Of a stretch of 64,000 nucleotides of DNA, positions 26,447-33,986 are shown piece by piece. The notes under the pieces are model-generated. The model saw only the letters and a list, made by a program, of their open reading frames with translations, had not been told where the DNA came from and made no database searches. How positions within the stretch are numbered: position 1 is the first letter of the stretch; each line of letters begins with the position of its first letter. Both the position numbers and the translations under genes were made by a program. Source of the DNA: an uncultured bacterium (GTDB lineage Bacteria; Actinomycetota; Coriobacteriia; Coriobacteriales; Coriobacteriaceae); contig CAJMKK010000006.1 in assembly GCA_905214105.1 (NCBI GenBank), positions 1 to 64,000 on the forward strand, given 5' to 3'.

Positions 26447-26497
26447 GACGGACCTTGTATCCGCTCAGGGCGGTATACTCATTAAAGGCAATTGACC

Positions 26498-26535
26498 GCG
26501 CGGGATCCGGGTTGCTGGGTCCCGCGCTTGTTTTT
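26498..26535 (+). terminator. Terminator-like hairpin directly before rapZ
   Basis: GCGCGGGA (26498-26505) and TCCCGCGC (26520-26527) form a perfect stem followed by TTGTTTTT. The T-run ends where the rapZ ribosome site (TAGGAGG) begins. A TATACT at 26474-26479 lies upstream. It may end the nan operon or act as an attenuator for rapZ-whiA. Confidence 0.7.
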
Positions 26536-26547
26536 AGGAGGCAGCAC

Positions 26548-27468
26548 ATGCAAAAGGGAGATGCCATGGATGCGGCGGAGCGCTCGGAGCGCATCCCCGA
26601 TATCGTCATCATCACCGGAATGTCCGGATCGGGCCGAACGCAGGCCATGCATGTGTTCGAGGACATGGGCTATTTTTGTATCGATAACCTGCCCCCGCGT
26701 CTGATTGCCCAGCTTGCTGAGCTCGTTGGCATCAATACGGGTGTGGGTAGGCACCTTGCCGTCACCTGCGACCTGCGCAGCCAAGGCTTGTTCGATGAGT
26801 TGCTCGATGCCGTTGCCGCACTCGAGGAGCGCGAGATGAGCTGCGACATCGTTTTTCTCGAGGCCTCTGACGAGGTACTGATCCGTCGTTATAGCGAAAA
26901 TCGCCGCCGTCATCCCATTGCCAAGCCGGGGGAGACTACGGCCGATGCGATTCAGCGCGAGCGCCTTCAGCTGCAGGGCGTGCGCGATCGAGCCGATATG
27001 ATTATCGACACGAGCCGTCTGCGCACCTCTGCGCTGCGCAACAAATTGCGCATGGCGTTCTCCGAGCTGTCCGACCAGCAGCTCATGGACGTTCACGTGT
27101 TCTCGTTTGGCTTTAAGCACGGTATGCCCGTCGAGGCGGACATTATGATCGACGTTCGCTTTCTGCCCAATCCGTTCTACGATCCCGAGATGCGCACCAT
27201 GACCGGTCTCGATAAGAAAGTCTCCGACTTTGTTCTGGACCATCCCAAGACCCAGGAGTTCTGGAAGGTCTGGACGCAGCTGCTCGATACGGTCATGCCC
27301 GGCTATATCGCGGAGGGCAAGCCGCAGCTTTCTATTGCCATCGGTTGCACGGGCGGTCAACACCGCAGCGTTGCCATCGCCGAGGCCACGGCACGTTATT
27401 TGGAAGGTGCCCAGTATCACGTGAGCATTTCCCATCGCGACTTGTCACGCGCCAACACGAAAGCATAG
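26548..27468 (+). CDS. rapZ: RNase adapter / nucleotide-binding protein RapZ
   Basis: A 306-aa protein of the RapZ/YvcJ family. In E. coli it directs RNase E to the GlmZ RNA to tune glucosamine-6-P synthesis; in actinobacteria its role is less clear. The N-terminus reads ITGMSGSGRTQAMHVFEDMG followed by the conserved CIDNLPP. The P-loop lysine is Arg here, as in other actinobacterial members. The C-terminal half has SFGFKHGMPVEADIMIDVRFLPNPF and the signature IGCTGGQHRSV. ATG 26548 follows TAGGAGG; a second ATG at 26566 is possible. It is 6 bp from whiA; yvcK, usual between them, is missing. Confidence 0.94.
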   Translation: MQKGDAMDAAERSERIPDIVIITGMSGSGRTQAMHVFEDMGYFCIDNLPPRLIAQLAELVGINTGVGRHLAVTCDLRSQGLFDELLDAVAALEEREMSCDIVFLEASDEVLIRRYSENRRRHPIAKPGETTADAIQRERLQLQGVRDRADMIIDTSRLRTSALRNKLRMAFSELSDQQLMDVHVFSFGFKHGMPVEADIMIDVRFLPNPFYDPEMRTMTGLDKKVSDFVLDHPKTQEFWKVWTQLLDTVMPGYIAEGKPQLSIAIGCTGGQHRSVAIAEATARYLEGAQYHVSISHRDLSRANTKA

Positions 27469-27474
27469 GCCTGC

Positions 27475-28404
27475 ATGTCGTTTACCGCCGAGGTGCGTGA
27501 CGAGCTCGCGCGCTGCGAACCCGAATGTGAATACTGCGATTTGTCGACGCTTGCCGCCCTGACGCGTGTGAGCGGTACACTTTCGCTGGCCGGCTCCGGG
27601 CGGTATCGTTTGACGGTCGCGACCGAGACGGGCGCCGTCGCGCGCACGATGATCACGCTGACGCATCGCATCCTTAAGCTCAAAACGGAATTCACCGTTC
27701 GTAAATCGGTCTTGCATAAGGTCCGTAACTATCTCATTACCCTGCCCGATCAACCCGACCTGGACAAGGCTCTGGTGCTGCTGGGCATTCTCGACCGCAG
27801 GGGAGGGCTCGTCGCCGGTGTTCCCCGGCACATCGTTGCCCGCCCCTGCTGCAGGCTTGCCTACATCCGCGGCGCGCTCATCGCCGGCGGTTTCGTGGCC
27901 GATCCCCGCGGCGACTTTCATTTGGAGATCGCGGTGCAGGGCGAGCAATATGCCAAGGGGCTCTGCGATCTGCTGGAGCAGATTGGGGTCCATGCGCGCG
28001 TCAACGCGCGGCGCGGGTCCTATGCCGTGTACATTAAGAGCGCCGAGGAGATCGAGCAGCTCCTAAAGCTGGTCGGAGCCAAGCGCAGCGTTGCCGAGAT
28101 CGAGGAAGCGCGCGCGGTCAAATTGGTTAAGAACGACGTAAACCGTCGCGTGAATGCCGAGCTGGCCAATCAGACCAGAAGCGCGGGTGCCGCCCAGCAT
28201 CAGCTTGCGCTGATCGATGAGCTCGAACTGCGGGGTTTGCGCGACACGCTTCCGGACGCCTTGGCGGTCTTTTGCGACCTGCGCGAGCGCTATCCCGATC
28301 TGTCACTGCGCGATTTGGGGGAGATGGCTGACCCTCCCTTGTCGAAGTCGGCCCTCTACCATCGAGTTTTGAGACTTGAAAAGCTCATTGAAGCAAACAG
28401 GTAG
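27475..28404 (+). CDS. whiA: WhiA-family DNA-binding regulator
   Basis: A 309-aa protein combining an N-terminal LAGLIDADG-like fold (residues about 1-210; RGALIAGGFVADPRGDFHLEI is characteristic) with a C-terminal helix-turn-helix (LRDLGEMADPPLSKSALYHRVLRLEKL). In Streptomyces WhiA controls sporulation septation and in Bacillus cell division; its role in non-sporulating actinobacteria is not settled. ATG 27475 comes 6 bp after rapZ, so they are cotranscribed. The glycolytic gap gene follows after a 193-bp AT-rich promoter region. Confidence 0.94.
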   Translation: MSFTAEVRDELARCEPECEYCDLSTLAALTRVSGTLSLAGSGRYRLTVATETGAVARTMITLTHRILKLKTEFTVRKSVLHKVRNYLITLPDQPDLDKALVLLGILDRRGGLVAGVPRHIVARPCCRLAYIRGALIAGGFVADPRGDFHLEIAVQGEQYAKGLCDLLEQIGVHARVNARRGSYAVYIKSAEEIEQLLKLVGAKRSVAEIEEARAVKLVKNDVNRRVNAELANQTRSAGAAQHQLALIDELELRGLRDTLPDALAVFCDLRERYPDLSLRDLGEMADPPLSKSALYHRVLRLEKLIEANR

Positions 28405-28449
28405 TTTAAAGTATCGACTTATATACGGATTTAGCTGCTATTTTATTCT

Positions 28450-28463
28450 TTAAAACGTTTTAA
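28450..28463. promoter_or_regulatory. Perfect palindrome TTAAAACGTTTTAA before gap
   Basis: A 14-bp perfect palindrome with a CG centre, typical in form of LacI/CcpA-family operators, in the AT-rich gap promoter region. The core AAAACGTTT recurs before the nan cluster (15744), and AAAACGTT recurs before the second transporter (33863) and, inverted, before nrdD (46740). Confidence 0.45.
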
Positions 28464-28496
28464 CGTAAATTTGATTTTCAATTTCGAGCATTCTCG

Positions 28497-28525
28497 TGAA
28501 ATTCAAGTCAAAAAAAAGGTATATT
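28497..28525 (+). promoter_or_regulatory. Candidate gap promoter
   Basis: TATATT at 28520-28525 is a good -10 and TGAAAT at 28497-28502 a weak -35, 17 bp apart, with an A-tract between. It lies 73 bp upstream of the gap start. Confidence 0.4.
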
Positions 28526-28597
28526 AGGCGAGTGGTTAGTTTGTGGGCCTCAACGGCGGGCGCTGTAGCTTGCGGGGGCCTTACGAAAGGAGACACA

Positions 28598-29623
28598 ATG
28601 GCAGTAAAGGTTGCTATTAACGGCTTCGGTCGCATCGGTCGTCTGGCTTTCCGTCAGATGTTCGGTCATGAGGGCTCCGAGATCGTCGCTATCAACGACC
28701 TCACCTCTCCCGATATGCTCGCTTACCTGCTGAAGTACGACTCCACGCAGGGCAACTACGCTCGCGATCACGAGGTCGTTGCTGGCGAGGATTCCATCAC
28801 CGTTGACGGCAAGGAGATCAAGATCTACAAGGAGGCCGACGCCAACAACCTGCCTTGGGGCGACCTCGACGTCGACGTCGTTCTCGAGTGCACCGGCTTC
28901 TACACCAGCAAGGCTAAGGCTCAGGCCCACATCAACGCTGGCGCCAAGAAGGTCGTCATCTCCGCTCCGGCCGGCAGCGATCTGCCCACCATCGTGTACA
29001 ACGTCAACCACGAGACGCTGACCGCTGAGGACAACATCATCTCCGCTGCTTCCTGCACCACCAACTGCCTCGCCCCGATGGCCAAGGGTCTGAACGACTT
29101 CGCTCCCATCGTGTCCGGCATCATGACCACCATTCACGCCTGGACCGGCGACCAGATGCCGCTCGACGGCCCGCAGCGCAAGGGCAACAAGCGTCGTAGC
29201 CGCGCCTGCGCCGTCAACATCGTCCCCAACACCACCGGTGCTGCCAAGGCTATCGGCCTGGTTCTCCCCGAGCTCAACGGCAAGCTCATCGGTGCCGCCC
29301 AGCGCGTCCCGACGCCGACCGGCTCCATCACCAACCTCTACGCCGTCGTTGACAAGAAGGTCACCGTCGACGAGGTCAACGCCGCTATGAAGGCCTACGC
29401 TGCCACCATCTCCGAGACCTTCGGTTACAACGAGGACGACATCGTCTCCACCGACATCATCGGCGAGACCCATGGCTCCATCTTCGACGCCACTCAGACC
29501 ATGTGCTCTGACCTCGGCAACGGCCAGACCCTCGTTCAGGTCACCTCTTGGTACGACAACGAGAACTCTTACACCTCTCAGATGGTCCGCACCATCAAGT
29601 ACTTCGAGAAGTTCGTTGCTTAA
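28598..29623 (+). CDS. gap: Glyceraldehyde-3-phosphate dehydrogenase
   Basis: A 341-aa glycolytic enzyme oxidising glyceraldehyde-3-P to 1,3-bisphosphoglycerate with NAD. It begins [13 protein letters not shown], contains the catalytic cysteine in [12 protein letters not shown], the HAWTGDQ histidine segment and a C-terminal WYDNENSY. Codon use is strongly biased towards C-ending codons, as expected for a highly expressed gene. ATG 28598 follows AAAGGAG. It is the first gene of the lower-glycolysis run gap-pgk-tpiA-gpmI, with its own terminator-like hairpin before pgk, suggesting separate control of gap output. Confidence 0.98.
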   Translation: MAVKVAINGFGRIGRLAFRQMFGHEGSEIVAINDLTSPDMLAYLLKYDSTQGNYARDHEVVAGEDSITVDGKEIKIYKEADANNLPWGDLDVDVVLECTGFYTSKAKAQAHINAGAKKVVISAPAGSDLPTIVYNVNHETLTAEDNIISAASCTTNCLAPMAKGLNDFAPIVSGIMTTIHAWTGDQMPLDGPQRKGNKRRSRACAVNIVPNTTGAAKAIGLVLPELNGKLIGAAQRVPTPTGSITNLYAVVDKKVTVDEVNAAMKAYAATISETFGYNEDDIVSTDIIGETHGSIFDATQTMCSDLGNGQTLVQVTSWYDNENSYTSQMVRTIKYFEKFVA

Positions 29624-29661
29624 TTTAGCTTTTAGCGAATAGCTCGTTGAGCGTCTAAAGA

Positions 29662-29707
29662 AGGGCGCGGCCTTATAGGGCTTACACCCTAGGGTCGCGC
29701 CCTTTTT
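29662..29707 (+). terminator. Terminator after gap
   Basis: AGGGCGCG pairs with CGCGCCCT around an inner TAGGG/CCCTA hairpin, followed by TTTTT. It probably ends much of the gap transcript, with pgk reached by read-through or its own promoter. Confidence 0.85.
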
Positions 29708-29763
29708 ATAGGAAATCGTCTGCCGTAATGGGAGGCAGACACGTACGAAAGGTAGAAGCAAAC

Positions 29764-30954
29764 ATGGCCTTTACCAAGAAGACCGTCCGCGACATCGATG
29801 TCGACGGCAAGCGCGTTCTCGTCCGCGTTGACTTCAACGTGCCTATCAAGGATGGCGTCGTTGGCGACACCACCCGTATCAAGGCTGCCCTGCCCACCAT
29901 CAACTATCTCGTTGAGCACAACGCTCGCGTCATCCTCATGAGCCACCTCGGCCGTCCCGATGGCACCGGCTTCCAGCCCGAGCTGTCCCTCGAGCCCGTC
30001 GCCAAGAAGCTCGCAGAGCTCTCTGGTCTCGACGTTGCCTTTGTCGCCGACACCTACGGCGAGAAGGCTGCCGAGGCTGTCGCTGCCGTCGAGCCGGGCA
30101 AGGTCCTCGTTCTCGAGAACGTCCGCTTCGATAAGCGTGAGAAGAAGAACGATCCCGAGATCGCCAAGAAGCTCGCTTCCTATGGTGACGTCTTCGTTCT
30201 CGATGCGTTCGGCACCGCTCACCGCGCCCAGGGTTCCGTTGTGGGCCCCGCCGCTTACCTGCCTGCCGTCGCCGGTTTCCTGCTCGAGAAGGAGGTCGAC
30301 ACGCTGACCGGCATCTTCGCCGAGCCCGAGCGCCCCTTCGTCGCTATCGTCGGCGGTTCCAAGGTTTCCTCCAAGATCGGCGTTCTCGATCACCTCATCG
30401 ACTCCGCTGACACCCTGATCATCGGTGGCGGTATGGCCTACACCTTCTTCCTGGCTCAGGGCATGTCCGTCGGTCAGTCCCTCAAGGAAGAGGACTGGGT
30501 CGAGCGCGCTGGCGAGATGCTTAAGAAGGCCGAGGAGAAGGGCGTCAAGATCCTGCTCCCCATCGACAACCGCGTTGCCGATCACTTTGGCGAGGACGCT
30601 GTCCCCGAGGTTGTCGCTTCCGACGCTATCCCCGACGATCGTGAGGGCATGGACATCGGCCCCAAGACCGAGGAGCTCTACGCCGAGGCTGTCAAGGGCG
30701 CTAAGACCGTGTTCTGGAATGGCCCCATGGGCGTCTTCGAGTTCGATAACTTCGCTCATGGCACCCAGGCTATCGCCGAGGCTGTCGCCGAGGCCGACTG
30801 CACCTCGATCATCGGCGGCGGCGATTCTGTCGCAGCTGTCAACAAGTTCAACCTGGCCGACAAGATGAGCTGGATCTCCACCGGTGGTGGCGCTTCCATG
30901 GAGCTCGTCGAGGGTAAGGCCCTGCCCGGAGTGGAGGCGCTTCTCGATGCCTAA
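29764..30954 (+). CDS. pgk: Phosphoglycerate kinase
   Basis: A 396-aa enzyme making ATP from 1,3-bisphosphoglycerate. Recognisable parts are VLVRVDFNVPIKDG, LMSHLGRPDG, the hinge-region GGSKVSSKIGVL, NGPMGVFE and the C-terminal STGGGASMELVEG. The length is standard. ATG 29764 follows GAAAGGTAGAAG. Its last 8 bp overlap the tpiA start, indicating translational coupling. Confidence 0.98.
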   Translation: MAFTKKTVRDIDVDGKRVLVRVDFNVPIKDGVVGDTTRIKAALPTINYLVEHNARVILMSHLGRPDGTGFQPELSLEPVAKKLAELSGLDVAFVADTYGEKAAEAVAAVEPGKVLVLENVRFDKREKKNDPEIAKKLASYGDVFVLDAFGTAHRAQGSVVGPAAYLPAVAGFLLEKEVDTLTGIFAEPERPFVAIVGGSKVSSKIGVLDHLIDSADTLIIGGGMAYTFFLAQGMSVGQSLKEEDWVERAGEMLKKAEEKGVKILLPIDNRVADHFGEDAVPEVVASDAIPDDREGMDIGPKTEELYAEAVKGAKTVFWNGPMGVFEFDNFAHGTQAIAEAVAEADCTSIIGGGDSVAAVNKFNLADKMSWISTGGGASMELVEGKALPGVEALLDA

Positions 30955-31714
30955 TCGCACCCTTCTTATCGCTGGTAACTGGAAGATGAACAACGACGTC
31001 GCCGAGGCTGCCAAGCTCGCCGACGAGCTGGCTCAGGCTCTGCCCGAGGTTCCGGCTGGCGTCGAGGTGCTCGTCTGCCCCCCGACCATTGACATCACCA
31101 CGGTTCATGACCGCATTCAGGCTGCCCCCATCGCCCTCGGTGCACAGAACGTGTACTGGGAGGCCAAGGGTGCCTTCACCGGTGAGTCCTCTTGCGACAT
31201 GCTCAAGTCCGCTGGCTGCACCTACTGCATCATCGGTCACTCCGAGCGTCGCGACTACTTCCACGAGACCGACGAGGACCAGAATAAGAAGGCCAAGGCC
31301 CTCGTTGCCGCCGGTCTTGTCCCCGTCTTCTGCTGCGGCGAGTCCCTCGAGGTCCGCGAGGCCGGTACCTATGTCGAGCACGTCGTGAACCAGGTCAAGG
31401 CTGGTCTCGAGGGTCTCGAGATCACCTGCCCCAAGCAGGTCGTCGTCGCCTACGAGCCCATCTGGGCTATCGGCACCGGCAAGACCGCTACCGCCGAGGA
31501 CGCTCAGGAGGTCTGCGGCGCTATCCGTGAGACCCTCAAGGAGATGTTCGGCGAGGAGCTCGCAAACGGCATCCGCGTTCTCTATGGTGGCTCTGCCAAG
31601 CCCGGCAACATCGCCGAGCTCGTCGCCAAGCCCGACGTTGACGGCGCACTCGTGGGCGGCGCTTCGCTCAAGGCTGCCGACTTCACCTCTATGGTCGTTA
31701 AGGCAGGCGAGTAG
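30947..31714 (+). CDS. tpiA: Triosephosphate isomerase
   Basis: A 255-aa TIM barrel that interconverts dihydroxyacetone-P and glyceraldehyde-3-P. The catalytic residues are visible: Lys in AGNWKMN, His in IGHSERR and Glu in AYEPIWAIGTGKTA; the phosphate loop GGSAKPGN is present. The start ATG 30947 lies inside the end of pgk, with GGAGGCG upstream. Five bases separate it from gpmI. Confidence 0.98.
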   Translation: MPNRTLLIAGNWKMNNDVAEAAKLADELAQALPEVPAGVEVLVCPPTIDITTVHDRIQAAPIALGAQNVYWEAKGAFTGESSCDMLKSAGCTYCIIGHSERRDYFHETDEDQNKKAKALVAAGLVPVFCCGESLEVREAGTYVEHVVNQVKAGLEGLEITCPKQVVVAYEPIWAIGTGKTATAEDAQEVCGAIRETLKEMFGEELANGIRVLYGGSAKPGNIAELVAKPDVDGALVGGASLKAADFTSMVVKAGE

Positions 31715-31719
31715 GACAT

Positions 31720-33273
31720 ATGGCACAGCGTCATCTTCCTGCACTCCTGATCATCATGGACGGGTGTGGTTTGGCTCCGGCCGATGGCGAGAACGCCGTC
31801 GCCGCTGCCAAGACGCCCTTCCTTGATAGCCTGTACGAGAAGTATCCCCACACCACACTCGGCGCTTCGGGCGAGGACGTGGGCCTTCCCGACGGTCAGA
31901 TGGGAAACTCCGAGGTAGGCCACCTCAACATCGGTGCCGGCCGCATCGTGTTCCAGGAGCTTTCGCGCATCAATAACGCTATCAAGGACGGCTCCATCGC
32001 CAAGAACGAGGTCTTCGTTAAGGCTATGGACGATGTCAAGGCCGAAGGCAAGACCCTGCACCTCATGGGCCTTATGAGCCCCGGCGGCGTTCATTCTCAC
32101 ATGAACCATGTCGAGGCCCTGGTCAAGATGGCTGCCCAGCATGGCGTCAAGACCGTTCGCGTCCACGCCTTCATGGATGGCCGCGACGTTGACCCGCAGT
32201 CCGGTGCTGGCTACATGAGCGAGTTCTGCGCCTTCCTGGCTAAGATCTCCGAGGAGACCGGTTGCGACGCTCGCGTTGCCACCGTTTCGGGCCGTTATTG
32301 GGCCATGGACCGCGATAACCGTTGGGAGCGCATCCAGCGTGCCTACGATGTCATGGTCAACGCGTCCGATGCCGATACCGACCCCGTGGCCGGTATCAAG
32401 GCCTACTACGAGAAGGATCCGCGCGGCGATGAGTTCGTCGAGCCCTTCGCTGCCCACAACGAGGGCATCCACGAGGGCGACGCGGCCATCTTCTTCAACT
32501 TCCGTCCCGACCGCGCTCGTCAGATGACCCGCGTGTTCACGGACAAGGAGTTCGACGGCTTCGAGCGCGAGCAGATCAAGCTTTCGCACTTTGTGACGAT
32601 GACCGAGTACGATCCGACGTTTGACGTCGAGGTCGCCTTCCCCAAGACGTTCCCCGAGAACGTCCTGGCCGACGTTATCGCCGCCAATGGCCTGAAGCAG
32701 CTGCACACCGCCGAGACCGAGAAGTACGCCCACGTGACGTTCTTCCTCAACGGCGGCATCGAGGAGCCCAAGGAGGGCGAGGAGCGCGTGCTCGTCGCTT
32801 CTCCCAAGGTCGCTACCTACGATCTGCAGCCCGAGATGAGCGCTCCCGAGGTTACCGAGAAGCTCGTCGCCGCAATCAACGAGGATCGCGCTGATTTCTA
32901 CATCGTGAACTTCGCGAACTGCGACATGGTTGGTCACACCGGTGTCTTCGACGCCGCCGTTAAGGCCGTCGAGGCTGTTGACGATGCTTTGTCCAAGGTT
33001 GTCCCGGCGATTCTCGCCAAGGGTGGCTTTGCGCTGATTACCGCCGACCATGGCAACGCCGATCACATGTTTGACGTTGCTTCCGACGGTTCCAAGCATC
33101 CGTTTACGGCTCACACCACCAACCGCGTGCCGTTCATCATCGTTGATGATAAGGCCAAGCTCACCGGTATCGAGGACGGCCGTCTTTCGGATATCGCTCC
33201 GACCATGCTCACCATGGCTGGTATTGAGCCTTCCGCCGAGATGACGGGTCGCGTGCTCGCCACCGAGGCCTAA
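31720..33273 (+). CDS. gpmI: 2,3-bisphosphoglycerate-independent phosphoglycerate mutase
   Basis: A 517-aa manganese enzyme of the alkaline phosphatase fold interconverting 3- and 2-phosphoglycerate. LLIIMDGCGLAP holds the first metal-binding Asp, GNSEVGHLNIGAGR the phosphoserine, NFANCDMVGHTG and TADHGNAD further metal ligands. The length is typical. In many actinobacteria secG follows tpiA directly; here gpmI is inserted between them and completes a glycolytic run. A strong terminator follows. Confidence 0.97.
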   Translation: MAQRHLPALLIIMDGCGLAPADGENAVAAAKTPFLDSLYEKYPHTTLGASGEDVGLPDGQMGNSEVGHLNIGAGRIVFQELSRINNAIKDGSIAKNEVFVKAMDDVKAEGKTLHLMGLMSPGGVHSHMNHVEALVKMAAQHGVKTVRVHAFMDGRDVDPQSGAGYMSEFCAFLAKISEETGCDARVATVSGRYWAMDRDNRWERIQRAYDVMVNASDADTDPVAGIKAYYEKDPRGDEFVEPFAAHNEGIHEGDAAIFFNFRPDRARQMTRVFTDKEFDGFEREQIKLSHFVTMTEYDPTFDVEVAFPKTFPENVLADVIAANGLKQLHTAETEKYAHVTFFLNGGIEEPKEGEERVLVASPKVATYDLQPEMSAPEVTEKLVAAINEDRADFYIVNFANCDMVGHTGVFDAAVKAVEAVDDALSKVVPAILAKGGFALITADHGNADHMFDVASDGSKHPFTAHTTNRVPFIIVDDKAKLTGIEDGRLSDIAPTMLTMAGIEPSAEMTGRVLATEA

Positions 33274-33298
33274 TAGAAAACAAATACCGTTTTCTAGT

Positions 33299-33334
33299 AA
33301 GGGGGTTGTCCACAACCGGACGACCCCCTTTTTT
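33299..33334 (+). terminator. Terminator of the glycolytic operon
   Basis: AAGGGGG pairs with CCCCCTT, extended by GTCC/GGAC, and is followed by TTTTTT. Confidence 0.9.
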
Positions 33335-33438
33335 GGTATTTCTGCCATTTCTACCCCGTCCCTAAATGGCAGGTGGGGGAGTGTTGAAGGTTGTGGTACA
33401 GTACTGGAGTTTGAGTTGTTCTATTAAGGAGCTTATCT

Positions 33439-33693
33439 ATGGGTCCGTTCCAGATTCTTCTGTTTGTCGTTTGGGCTGTTTCTGCCGTGGCGCTGACGAT
33501 TCTCGTTCTGATGCATTCCGGTAAGGGCACCGGCGTTTCGGATATGATCGCTAGCTCGCTGTATAACTCCAGCTCTGCCACGGGCGTCATGGAGCAGAAC
33601 CTCGATCGCCTGACGGTAATTATGGCCGTCGTTTTTGCCGTGTGTGTCGTTCTGTGCATGTTCTTCTTCCCGCAGGGTATCGTCGGCTACTAA
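33439..33693 (+). CDS. secG: Protein translocase subunit SecG
   Basis: An 84-aa membrane protein with two hydrophobic helices (about residues 5-25 and 55-78) joined by the glycine-rich loop MHSGKGTGVSDM, which is typical for SecG. It associates with SecYE and supports SecA-driven export. ATG 33439 follows AAGGAG at good spacing. It is transcribed separately, between two terminators. Confidence 0.92.
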   Translation: MGPFQILLFVVWAVSAVALTILVLMHSGKGTGVSDMIASSLYNSSSATGVMEQNLDRLTVIMAVVFAVCVVLCMFFFPQGIVGY

Positions 33694-33716
33694 GCATCGG
33701 CGTATATACGTTTGTA

Positions 33717-33745
33717 AAGGGTCCCGCATGTGCGGGGCCCTTTTT
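33717..33745 (+). terminator. Terminator of secG
   Basis: AAGGGTCCCGCA and TGCGGGGCCCTT form a 12-bp stem with one mismatch, followed by TTTTT. From here to 33986 no gene is seen, only the leader of the next transporter. Confidence 0.9.
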
Positions 33746-33861
33746 GTTTACAGACTTGTAACAGAGTCAAAATATCCCCACATACTTCGCCCAACTAAAG
33801 AAATTCTCGACCGTTAACCGGAATTAGCCCCAAATCGTGCATAAAATGCGCTACTGTATTG

Positions 33862-33871
33862 CAAAACGTTG
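33862..33871. promoter_or_regulatory. AAAACGTT motif before the oligopeptide transporter
   Basis: CAAAACGTTG lies 117 bp upstream of the binding protein. It shares the AAAACGTT core of the palindrome before gap. Functional status is unknown. Confidence 0.25.
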
Positions 33872-33986
33872 GTCTGTTGTGCATAACCAGCCATAGCAGC
33901 GGGCGGCGTTTTGATGGTTCGGATCGGATTGTCTCGACATATGTCCGACTGAACATTTCTTTGTCCTATCTCATAAGGAGGATGGC

